Origin: GCA-020343675 sp964462945
GTDB taxonomy: Bacteria; Planctomycetota; Phycisphaerae; Sedimentisphaerales; Anaerobacaceae
NCBI GenBank assembly: GCA_964462945.1
Contig: CAYWZW010000016.1
Coordinates: forward strand, 1 to 64,000
Length of the DNA: 64,000 nucleotides
Direction of reading: 5' to 3'
The position numbers and the translations under genes are program-made. Shown piece by piece: positions 46,828-54,731 of this stretch; position 1 is the first letter of the stretch, and each line of letters starts with the position of its first letter. The notes below the pieces were generated by a model. That model saw only the letters and a list, made by a program, of their open reading frames with translations. It had not been told where the DNA came from and did not search any database.

Positions 46828-49650
46828 ATGACACGCTTAACCATAATTTGCATCAGTTGTATTATCGTTAGTTTGATATTCGCAGGACCAAGCTATGCCG
46901 ACGTTGATCCCGGAACCATTCTTGGCGCATGGCTCCTCGACGAGGGAACAGGTGATATCACTCTGGATGCCTCCGGGAATGGCAATGACGGCACGCTCAT
47001 GAGCGCACCTAACTGGGTCGCTGGTCATTTCGGCAATGCCTTGGAGTTCAATGGGTCATCGAGTTACGTCAATTGCGGCAATGCCGAAGCTCTGAATACC
47101 GACGTTTTCTCCGTATCATTTTGGTGCTATATCCCAAGCACTCAAGGATGGAACCATATGATTTCAAGGGGTGAGCATCATGGCGGTGGCAATCCTGGCG
47201 CAGTAAATTGGGGCGTTATGATGTACGACGGCCAAGAGACCATCCTTTATGAAACGTACAATGACACCGTTAAGCCTAGTCTCAGCGTCAATACCACTAC
47301 CGGTGAATGGCATCATGTTGTTGCCACCCATGACGGAGCTACGATGCAACTCTACCATGACGGCCAATTAGCTGGAGCCACATCGACAGCAGGTATTTTG
47401 CTTGATGAGAATTTGCCGTTTATAATTGGCGCTCAATCTCGCGCTAGCGGTCCATCTGACTACTTTGATGGAAGCATCGACGAGGTGGGCTATTTCAACG
47501 CCATTCTTGCGCTTGAAGACATTGAAGCGATAATGAGCTTTGGTCTTGCGGGAATCATTGGCAACCAGCCGTATGCCAGTCGTCCCGAGCCGGCTGATGG
47601 GGCTGTGCACGAGGCCACATGGGTAACTCTTTCCTGGACGCCCGGTGACCTTGCCGTCTCGCACGATGTGTATCTGGGTGATAAGTTGGACGACGTGAAT
47701 GACGCCACACGAGAATCCGAGGTGTTCCGCGGCAACCAGGCGACCGACTTCTATGTTGCCGGCTTTCCCGGGTTTGCTTATCCGGACGGCCTTGTTCCAG
47801 GAACGACCTACTATTGGCGAATCGACGAGGTCAATGAAGCTGAGTCTGACAGTCCGTGGAAGGGCGAGGTCTGGAGCTTCTCAATTCCGCCTGCGAAGGC
47901 CTACAATCCCGCCCCGGCCGATGGGGCCGAATTGGTTCCTGTGAATGCAAAGCTCACCTGGACGGCAGGCTTCGGTGCGAAATTTCACACCGTCTATTTC
48001 GGCGATAATTTCGATACGGTTGCCAATGCCGCCGGCGGGGCGCCCCAGGGCACGGCGAGCTACACGCCCAGTGGGCTCAAGATGGCCAAGACGTATTTCT
48101 GGCGCGTGGATGAGTTTGACGGCGCCGCGACCCACAAAGGCGACGTTTGGAGCTTCACGACGCTGGGCGCCGTCGGGAACCCAAATCCGACTGATGGCGC
48201 GGTGGGCGTGAGCGCGACAGCGACCTTGACCTGGCGAGCGGGCGGTCTGGCCGCTTCGCATGAGGTATACTTCGGGACCGATGCCGATGCGGTGAAAGAC
48301 GCGACCAAGGCCTCGCCCGAGTACAAGGGGCCCAAGGCCCTCGGGGATGAGAGCTACAATCCGGGTAAACTCCTACTGGAAACGACTTATTACTGGCGGA
48401 TCGACGAGGTCAATACCGTCAATCCCGATAGTCCCTGGAAAGGCAACGTCTGGAGCTTCACGACGGGCAATTTCTTCGTCGTCGATGATTTCGAGGGCTA
48501 TGACGCTGGCGACAATCAGATCTGGTACGCATGGCATGACGGCCTTGGCTATGGCGTTCCGGGTACCCCGCCCTACTTTGCCGGCAACGGCACCGGAGCA
48601 GCGGTAGGCGATGAAACAACGGCTTCCTTCACCGAAGAGACTATCGTCCACGGAGGCAACCAGGCGATGCCAGTCGCCTATGACAACAATAAGCAGGGCT
48701 TCGCCAAGTATTCCGAAGCGGAACTGATGTTGACGGCGGCACACGACTGGACCGACGGAGGCGTTACGGAGTTGTCCGTGTGGTTCCGGGGTCGTCCGGC
48801 CTCGGCAGGAAGCTTCGTGGAAGGGCCTGTCGGAACCTACACGATCACCGCGACAGGCGCCGACATCTGGAACCAAGCCGACCAGTTCCACTATGCGTTC
48901 AAGACGGTGGCCGGCGTCGGCTCGATAGAAGCCCAGGTACTCAGCGTCGATAACACGGACCCGTGGGCCAAAGGCGGCGTAATGATCCGCGAGACGCTGA
49001 ATGCCGGCTCGAAGTTCGCGGCGGTCTATATCACGCCGGGGAACGGCTGCCGGTTCCAGGCAAGAACGGATACGGGCATAGCCGCCACAAGCGACACCAG
49101 TGTTGTGACTACCCAGCAGACAGCCATCGTCGCGCCGTACTGGATCAAGCTGGAGCGTGACGCGGCGGGCAACTTCAGAGGCTACTACTCCAGTAACGGA
49201 ACCACGTGGCAAACGATGTCGTGGAATCCGCAGAACATCACGATGGTTTCAAACGTGTACATCGGTCTGGCGCTGACCAGCCACAACAACGCCGCGACGT
49301 GTACGGCCAAGTTCTCGAATGTCCGGACGACCGGCACGGTCGGCGCGCAGTGGGCGAACCAGGACATCGGGATCGCCAGCAACGCGCCTGAGCCGCTGTA
49401 TGTGGCGGTCTCCAACACTGCGGGTCAGCCGGCGGTTGTGGTCAACCCGGATACCGGTGCAGCGACGCTCACCACCTGGACCGAGTGGGTGATTCCGCTT
49501 CAGACGCTTGCCGATAAGGGCATCAACCTGAAGAACGTGGACAGGATCGCTATTGGCCTGGGCACCCGGGGCAACATGACGACGCCCGGCGGTTCAGGCA
49601 AGATGTACTTCGATGATATCCGCCTGTATCGGCCGAGAACTGCTCCTTGA
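46828..49650 (+). CDS. Secreted LamG / Fn3-like protein, largest of the family
   Basis: 940 aa from the ATG at 46828, chosen because AGGAGG lies at 46817-46822 and a signal peptide (LTIICISCIIVSLIFAGPSYA) follows at once. The frame is open back to 46738, so an N-terminal extension is possible. LamG domain about 22-230 (GAWLLDEGTGD, HHVVATHDGA, FDGSIDEVGYFNA). Three Fn3-like units carry LSWTPGDLAVSHDVYLGD, LTWTAGFGAKFHTVYFGD and LTWRAGGLAASHEVYFG. Then DDFEGYDAG, a concanavalin-like insert (AKGGVMIRETL ... YWIKLERDAAGNF) and the end YFDDIRLYRPRTAP. It is about 70-80 percent alike, by eye, to the repaired product of 263-3006. Confidence 0.87.
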   Translation: MTRLTIICISCIIVSLIFAGPSYADVDPGTILGAWLLDEGTGDITLDASGNGNDGTLMSAPNWVAGHFGNALEFNGSSSYVNCGNAEALNTDVFSVSFWCYIPSTQGWNHMISRGEHHGGGNPGAVNWGVMMYDGQETILYETYNDTVKPSLSVNTTTGEWHHVVATHDGATMQLYHDGQLAGATSTAGILLDENLPFIIGAQSRASGPSDYFDGSIDEVGYFNAILALEDIEAIMSFGLAGIIGNQPYASRPEPADGAVHEATWVTLSWTPGDLAVSHDVYLGDKLDDVNDATRESEVFRGNQATDFYVAGFPGFAYPDGLVPGTTYYWRIDEVNEAESDSPWKGEVWSFSIPPAKAYNPAPADGAELVPVNAKLTWTAGFGAKFHTVYFGDNFDTVANAAGGAPQGTASYTPSGLKMAKTYFWRVDEFDGAATHKGDVWSFTTLGAVGNPNPTDGAVGVSATATLTWRAGGLAASHEVYFGTDADAVKDATKASPEYKGPKALGDESYNPGKLLLETTYYWRIDEVNTVNPDSPWKGNVWSFTTGNFFVVDDFEGYDAGDNQIWYAWHDGLGYGVPGTPPYFAGNGTGAAVGDETTASFTEETIVHGGNQAMPVAYDNNKQGFAKYSEAELMLTAAHDWTDGGVTELSVWFRGRPASAGSFVEGPVGTYTITATGADIWNQADQFHYAFKTVAGVGSIEAQVLSVDNTDPWAKGGVMIRETLNAGSKFAAVYITPGNGCRFQARTDTGIAATSDTSVVTTQQTAIVAPYWIKLERDAAGNFRGYYSSNGTTWQTMSWNPQNITMVSNVYIGLALTSHNNAATCTAKFSNVRTTGTVGAQWANQDIGIASNAPEPLYVAVSNTAGQPAVVVNPDTGAATLTTWTEWVIPLQTLADKGINLKNVDRIAIGLGTRGNMTTPGGSGKMYFDDIRLYRPRTAP

Positions 49651-49674
49651 GAGGGTACTGGACTGACGTCGGGA

Positions 49675-50005
49675 CTTGCATCTGTTCGGGGCCTGTACTG
49701 ATGACGCGGTATGGGCCCTGGTTGTTTTCACAAGCAGCAAGGTTATCGCCTATGAAATTACGCCGTCCACCTATGAAGAGGTCAAAGTCAAACACTAAGA
49801 CCCATGTTGCCACAAGAATTTTCTTTCGGGTATCCACATTGCAACCTCTCAGCCATACTGCGTAGCTTATCTGTACAGCCCTTCGACTTCACGATGCATT
49901 ATACTGGACATCGTGAATCTACCTATGTCACGGTCAATCGTTGCAAAGACGTTGCCATACACCTATCCGGAACCTGCCGAACACTTGCCAATTGACGAGA
50001 TGGCA
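49675..50005 (+). repeat. Dispersed repeat family A, copy 4
   Basis: Matches copy 1 (3030-3370) over its whole length, including CAGCCCTTCGACTTCACGAT, CATCGTGAATCTACCTATGT and GTTGCCATACACCTATC. It ends 10 bp before the 3' end of the PPC gene. Confidence 0.75.
49687..49728 (+). terminator. Terminator of LamG gene 4
   Basis: GGGCC (49689-49693) pairs with GGCCC (49714-49718), followed by TGGTTGTTTT. It corresponds to the hairpin at 3043 with a shorter stem. Confidence 0.5.
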
Positions 50006-50015
50006 CCGGGATCAT

Positions 50016-50564
50016 CTATCGATACGTCTTATCATCGACCCGCGATAGATCTATCCCGTCGGAGAATACGCCGATGGTTGCCACGGCGAACGTGAATACA
50101 TTTGTCCCTTTTTCCAGGTGGCCGCCGAATGCCTTGTCATCGTCGGCCAGCGTCACGTGGGCATGCACGCGACCATTAATGACATAGCCGTTTATGCCCA
50201 GCAGATCTGCCGGGTGTTCGGGATCCTTCATGTAGACATTTTTTGACGGGAAATCTCTATTGCTCACTGCATGAACATGATAGCCACGTACAGATCCGAT
50301 TCCAGACAGGATTACGGCATTGCTAATCTTCTCTTTGTCGAAAGCTTTCTCTAAACCCTCAAGCAGGTCAGTATCAAACTTGAAACGGACTACCACTGTC
50401 CGTTCAAATTGACCGCTTTGTGTAATCACTTCCGGTACGTCCTTGCTGTTTGGTTTGGAGTCATCGTACGCCGTGGTGGGCTTAGTTACCTGGATCTGGG
50501 TTTTTTGTGAGCATGCCAAATTGACTACGAAAAGACAGGTTAATATCAGGACTGGTTTCTTCAT
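50016..50564 (-). CDS. Lipoprotein with PPC (DUF296) domain
   Basis: 182 aa from the ATG at 50564, which follows AAGGGGATATT. The signal peptide ends in a lipobox (VNLAC, Cys near residue 18), so it should be a lipid-anchored exported protein. The body is a PPC/DUF296 domain: FERTVVVRFKFDTDLLEGLE, ILSGIGSVRGYHVHAVSNR, DLLGINGYVINGRVHAHVTL and GGHLEKGTNVFTFAVATIGV, including the metal-binding His residues of the family. Most prokaryotic PPC proteins are cytosolic and of unclear function, so the lipoprotein form is unusual. Confidence 0.82.
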   Translation of the reverse strand: MKKPVLILTCLFVVNLACSQKTQIQVTKPTTAYDDSKPNSKDVPEVITQSGQFERTVVVRFKFDTDLLEGLEKAFDKEKISNAVILSGIGSVRGYHVHAVSNRDFPSKNVYMKDPEHPADLLGINGYVINGRVHAHVTLADDDKAFGGHLEKGTNVFTFAVATIGVFSDGIDLSRVDDKTYR

Positions 50565-50867
50565 AATATCCCCTTGTAAAAACAATCGAAGTCGATACTA
50601 CTTGGAGGAATCACACATATTCCATGGAATAGAATCATGGCTCGACTCTTTTCATTCTCAGTGCCCAATCAACATTAGACCACTTCTTACCACCTGGAAA
50701 GTCAGGTAATTGTAGTATCCCATTTTCATCGACCCTTGATGTGCATCCAGTTTCGTTATTTAGCGGAGCTCTGCAAAATGAAGACTGGGTATCTATTGTC
50801 CGGAATTTATCATATCTTTCTCAGCCCAACCGATTCCGTGCAGGGTCATCGCCGGAAACAGGACCGA

Positions 50868-52463
50868 TCACGTATACTCGCTGAAATTCTGCCATTCGAT
50901 CTTGCGGAGCTTCTTCAGCGCATAACCAACCTCTCGCAGGTAGTCACCATAGCAAACTTGTACATGGAATCCCTGCATCTCGTTGAGCAGCTTGCGAGAG
51001 TCCCCGTCGATCGCTATGTCGATCTGGGACCGGCAGGCGGGATGAGAAGGACAGCCAAGGACTTTCCCGCGGAACCCCTGCCACTTCGTGCATCTTAGAT
51101 TCGGGATAATGACTGTGACGGTCTGTCCCTTCGTGTACTCAACCTTGGTCGCTGCTCCGTAGTCCGATTCGTAATGCGTCATGATTATGGCCGGCTCGTA
51201 ATCCCGGCCGTTCATTCTCCTGGGGGCAGCACAATGCGCTACCGTAAAGATACCATCGTGGGGAAAATGCGAATTGCACACGAAGGTTGGCCTGCTCGCA
51301 ATCCAACGCAGCAGCACACCGGGAAAAGTGTGTGTGAGATCCGTGTGACAGTAGGCTGTATATCCTTCGTCGTTTGCCAGGCTCAACACCAGACAAGGCG
51401 GGGTATCGAGCATCTCAATCACAGACCTTCCTATGCAGTGGGCAAAGCCGAAGTTTGTCGCTCCCGACTCGTCCATGAGTTCCTTGCAGACCTTTAGAGC
51501 CAGAAATGAATTCACGACGAACTTGCGATCGGTCTGAAGAGTGATACTGGGCAGCGACAGCAGTTCATCGGTCTGCCGCCTGACGTCCCTCATCACATGT
51601 TCATCCGCCCGGGCTTTCCCCAACCGCTGGGCGAATTCCTCCTCGGAGATTATCTTGATCCCATAACCCCACACGTCCTTTGCATGAGTGGGTCCGAGCT
51701 CTTGGCCAGATTCGCTATATGCAGCCAACCCTCCTATGGCAAGCATTCTCGTGCCCTTGGCATTTTTCAGCCCGTACAGCGCCCGCAACCGCCAGAGAAC
51801 CTCGTCATAATTGTCGACCACAATGTCATCGACATCCATATTCGGCTCCTCAAAGGTATCGCCATTCTTACGCAAGAGCCGCCAATGAGCAATTTCATAC
51901 CAGAGATAGTGGTGATCGGATTTATGCCGCAGAAACATTACCTTTGGCTTCTCAGAATTAGCAAGCTTATATACCTGCGAGCCGCCAGCTGCGTACACCA
52001 AGAGTACATCACATTCGGCCCTTGCGGCTTCGTCGGCTTTCTGATCGCTGTCCACCAGAGCCAGAGGCAAGACCTCAACAGTAAACTCTGCCCGGGATGC
52101 CAGTTCCTTCAATTCGGTTCTGATTCTTCTGGCCTCCTCATCTACCTTCTCTTGAGTTTGGAGTCCACCATAACTGCGCCAACTGCTCTTGTCTTTCGGT
52201 TTCTCGATCTGGTAGGTAAGAACAGGCTTGACTTGCAGCGCGGTGCCGCAGGGCAGCCCTGTGCCGAGAGCGAGCGGTCCGGCCAAGACCGATCGGACCT
52301 GCAACGTTGCAGCTGAGGTTAAGCCGCTCAGCGCAACCGTGCCGACAAGTCCCCGAAGAAAACCTCGCCGGCTCATATCTGTAGCGCTCGTTTCAGAGTG
52401 CCTATTACAAGAACAACGGTGCGTGCGGAATTGGGAATTGTATGGATGTTCAAGGTGTTTCAT
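50868..52463 (-). CDS. Tat-exported L-fucose/L-arabinose-isomerase-like protein
   Basis: 531 aa from the ATG at 52463, which follows AGGAGAGC; an internal ATG at 52376 lacks a ribosome binding site, and the open frame up to 52988 crosses repeats and is not coding. Twin-arginine signal SRRGFLRGLVGTVALSG near residue 30. The body has PKVMFLRHKSDHHYLWYEIA, MLAIGGLAAYSESGQELGP, TNFGFAHCIGRSV and HFPHDGIFTVAHCAAPRRM, the last as in the paralogue at 33707. Its function outside the cytoplasm is not known. No obvious partner gene lies next to it. Confidence 0.72.
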   Translation of the reverse strand: MKHLEHPYNSQFRTHRCSCNRHSETSATDMSRRGFLRGLVGTVALSGLTSAATLQVRSVLAGPLALGTGLPCGTALQVKPVLTYQIEKPKDKSSWRSYGGLQTQEKVDEEARRIRTELKELASRAEFTVEVLPLALVDSDQKADEAARAECDVLLVYAAGGSQVYKLANSEKPKVMFLRHKSDHHYLWYEIAHWRLLRKNGDTFEEPNMDVDDIVVDNYDEVLWRLRALYGLKNAKGTRMLAIGGLAAYSESGQELGPTHAKDVWGYGIKIISEEEFAQRLGKARADEHVMRDVRRQTDELLSLPSITLQTDRKFVVNSFLALKVCKELMDESGATNFGFAHCIGRSVIEMLDTPPCLVLSLANDEGYTAYCHTDLTHTFPGVLLRWIASRPTFVCNSHFPHDGIFTVAHCAAPRRMNGRDYEPAIIMTHYESDYGAATKVEYTKGQTVTVIIPNLRCTKWQGFRGKVLGCPSHPACRSQIDIAIDGDSRKLLNEMQGFHVQVCYGDYLREVGYALKKLRKIEWQNFSEYT

Positions 52464-52659
52464 GGCTGAAGCTCTCCTACTTAACTGAGATTCTTCATTA
52501 GCAACCCACAGCAACATTGCGAACAGTCGTATTTCATGTAAGATAGCAAATCTTGCCAACTCAGGCAACGTCAAGAGACAATCTCCCCCACAAACCATTT
52601 GATTCTGTGTACGCCGTCGCATATACTGTCCCATGCACTCTACAGCAATCAGGTTTGAG

Positions 52660-52775
52660 GTCGGCTGATGGCAACAATATCGATTGACTCGGTACGGGCC
52701 CCGTTCATTTCCACAAGTAGTAAGGGTATTCCCCAAGAGGTCGCGCTGTGCATTGAAAACGAGAATAATAGAAGA
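52660..52775 (+). repeat. Dispersed repeat family A, partial copy 5
   Basis: CAATATCGATTGACTCGGTA and CGGGCCCCGTTCATTTCCAC match 3050-3085; the rest is degraded. It is joined directly to repeat B copy 5. Confidence 0.5.
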
Positions 52776-52779
52776 TTCC

Positions 52780-52905
52780 CATAAAATATTCGCTATTCGG
52801 CAAAAAATGGATGTCAATCTCTGCTCGAATTGGGCAAAATCAGTATCTGTGGTGTCATTTTGGTGACATACATTGTCAAGGAAATCTGACGTTTTGCAGC
52901 TTCCG
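52780..52905 (+). repeat. Dispersed repeat family B, partial copy 5
   Basis: GGGCAAAATCAGTATCTGTG, GTGTCATTTTGGTGACATAC and GTCAAGGAAATCTGACGTTT. The TTCATTGAATACG start and the TPR tail are missing. No gene is seen between here and the promoter at 53176. Confidence 0.65.
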
Positions 52906-53175
52906 AGAAAGGGGCCATCGGCAGTGATTGGTGCGCGGCTCGGTGCGCCGAAAGGCTGGTTGGATTGGTCCACGCATTTGAGGAACATATTGACATCTTG
53001 GACTGGCTAATGCTTCGCGACCATTTACTGATGATGGCATCATTTTTACTGGTCTTTCAAGTGTTGGCAATTGCCTCTAGCCACTCGGGAATCAAAAAGC
53101 GAGTTTTCGGGAGGGAAAGCCCAGTTCCGCCGGAATATTTGGGTGCACACTGTCTTTGGATTATGCTGTCAGTGC

Positions 53176-53204
53176 TTGACATCTGAACTGGAATACGGAA
53201 TTAT
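53176..53204 (+). promoter_or_regulatory. Promoter of the cyclase/channel operon
   Basis: TTGACA (53176-53181), 17 bp, AATTAT (53199-53204). It lies about 115 nt before the first gene; no other promoter is seen inside the closely packed five-gene unit. Confidence 0.5.
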
Positions 53205-53320
53205 GTGTCATCAATGATTGACGTACGCTCGTCTGATCCGACTTGCGCAACAAGATGCAGAGTCGCATTGATTCACGAGATGAAACGAGCAAGCTATCAG
53301 GTTTATGGGAGGCAGATGTT

Positions 53321-53785
53321 ATGAAGATCAAGGTTCTTTCGGTGTTGTTCGCGATCTCTGCAGGTGCGGCACTGGCAGCGCCGATGAGTATTCAGGTGCG
53401 CAACTGCAGAGTGCGGGCGACTCCATCGCAGCTTGGCAGTGTCATCGCCTCGGTGGAGTACGGTGCAGTGGTCCAGGCCGGGGCCCTGCAGAAGGGCTGG
53501 TACCCGGTGACCACAGCGGACGGCAAGACGGGCTGGCTGCACGAGTCGGCACTGTCCAGGAAGCCCATCGCCATGCGTGCGGGGACGGCCGACGCGGCCA
53601 CCGGTGTCTCGTCCGATGAGGTCGCTCTGGCGGGCAAGGGCTTCAACGAGCAGGTCGAAGCAAAGCTCAGGAAAGACGGGAAGCTCGACTACACATGGGT
53701 GGACCGGATGTCGGCGTTGGAGGCCGGTGCGGACCAGATTGTGAAATTCCGGGCCCAGGGCAATCTGCCGGGAGGTGCCCAATGA
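53321..53785 (+). CDS. Secreted bacterial SH3-domain protein
   Basis: 154 aa from the ATG at 53321 after GGGAGGCAGATGTT. Signal peptide at residues 1-20 (VLSVLFAISAGAALAA). An SH3b domain covers about 23-83: VRNCRVRATPSQLGSVIASV, VEYGAVVQ, GWYPVTTADGKTGWLHESAL. The C-terminal third is charged and without a known fold. SH3b domains of this type bind cell-wall or protein targets in the envelope. It is the first gene of the operon, and its stop overlaps the start of the M48 gene (ATGA). Confidence 0.85.
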   Translation: MKIKVLSVLFAISAGAALAAPMSIQVRNCRVRATPSQLGSVIASVEYGAVVQAGALQKGWYPVTTADGKTGWLHESALSRKPIAMRAGTADAATGVSSDEVALAGKGFNEQVEAKLRKDGKLDYTWVDRMSALEAGADQIVKFRAQGNLPGGAQ

Positions 53786-54708
53786 ACGAGAGATACATGC
53801 TTGCGATGATGCTGGCCTTGGGCTTGCTTATAGCATTGATGTTCTGCGGTTGCGAGGGACTCCCCGAGGCAGGCGCTGAGATCGCGAAGGTGACCGGAGT
53901 GATATCCGCCGATGAGGCAGAGTCGATCACACGCGGCGCCAAGGCGGTGCAGAAAACGTGGCAGGATCTGACCCCGGAGCAGGAGTACTATATCGGGCGC
54001 GCCGTGGCGGCGCAGGTGTTCCAGACCTACCCGCCGCTGGATCGGCCCCCGGCGAACACCTATCTGAATCTGCTCGGCCAGTCGCTGGCCATCTTCTCCG
54101 AGCGTCCCGAGACGTTCGGCGGCTATCACTTCCTGCTGCTCGACTCCGATGAAATCAACGCGTTTGCCGCACCGGGCGGGTTGATCCTGGTGACGCGCGC
54201 GATGGTGCGCTGCTGCGCGAACGAGGATGAGCTGGCGGCGGTCCTGGCACACGAGATCTGCCATGTCGAACAGAAACACGGGCTCAGCGCGATCAAGCAG
54301 GGCCGTCTGACTGAGGCGTTCACAATCATCGCCGCCGAGTCCGCCAAGCAGATGGGCAGCGAGGAGCTGGCATCGTTGACACGCGAGTTCGAGGGGTCCG
54401 TCAGCGATGTGGTGATGACCCTCACGACGAGCGGCTACTCGCGCAAGCAGGAACGCAGCGCGGATGCCGCCGCCGTGGAGCTTCTGCGGCGCGCTGGCTA
54501 CCCGGAAACGGCGATGATCGCCATGCTGCTGCGCATGGATGAGCGACTGACCGATTCGGGCGGGCTCGGGTTCGCCAAGACGCATCCTTCAGCCAAGAGT
54601 CGCGCAGACGCACTGGGTACGATGATCAGGGGTGCGGGGTCCGCCCCCGATGCCGTCAGGCAGGAACGCTTCTCGGCGGCCATGCGGTCGGTGCAGGCTG
54701 GCGGGTAG
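53782..54708 (+). CDS. M48-family metallopeptidase, membrane-anchored or lipoprotein
   Basis: 308 aa from the ATG at 53782 after GGGAGGTGCCCA, overlapping the previous stop. Residues 6-22 are hydrophobic and end in FCGC, a poor lipobox, so it may be a lipoprotein or anchored. The zinc site is H157-E-x-x-H161 (LAHEICHVEQKHG), with the third ligand E224 in KQERSADAAAVELL, as in M48 (BepA/LoiP-type) peptidases that act in envelope quality control. The middle carries INAFAAPGGLILVTRAM, typical of the family. Confidence 0.93.
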   Translation: MNERYMLAMMLALGLLIALMFCGCEGLPEAGAEIAKVTGVISADEAESITRGAKAVQKTWQDLTPEQEYYIGRAVAAQVFQTYPPLDRPPANTYLNLLGQSLAIFSERPETFGGYHFLLLDSDEINAFAAPGGLILVTRAMVRCCANEDELAAVLAHEICHVEQKHGLSAIKQGRLTEAFTIIAAESAKQMGSEELASLTREFEGSVSDVVMTLTTSGYSRKQERSADAAAVELLRRAGYPETAMIAMLLRMDERLTDSGGLGFAKTHPSAKSRADALGTMIRGAGSAPDAVRQERFSAAMRSVQAGG

Positions 54709-54731
54709 GGTCCCGCACGCAGAAAAACGGT

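Noticed and set aside
52464..52988. N-terminal extension of the isomerase-like gene
   Set aside because: The extension runs through repeats A and B, has no ribosome binding site, and would bury the Tat signal inside the protein.
52965..53186. 73-codon frame before the SH3 operon
   Set aside because: No ribosome binding site, includes the promoter region at its end, and no recognisable pattern.
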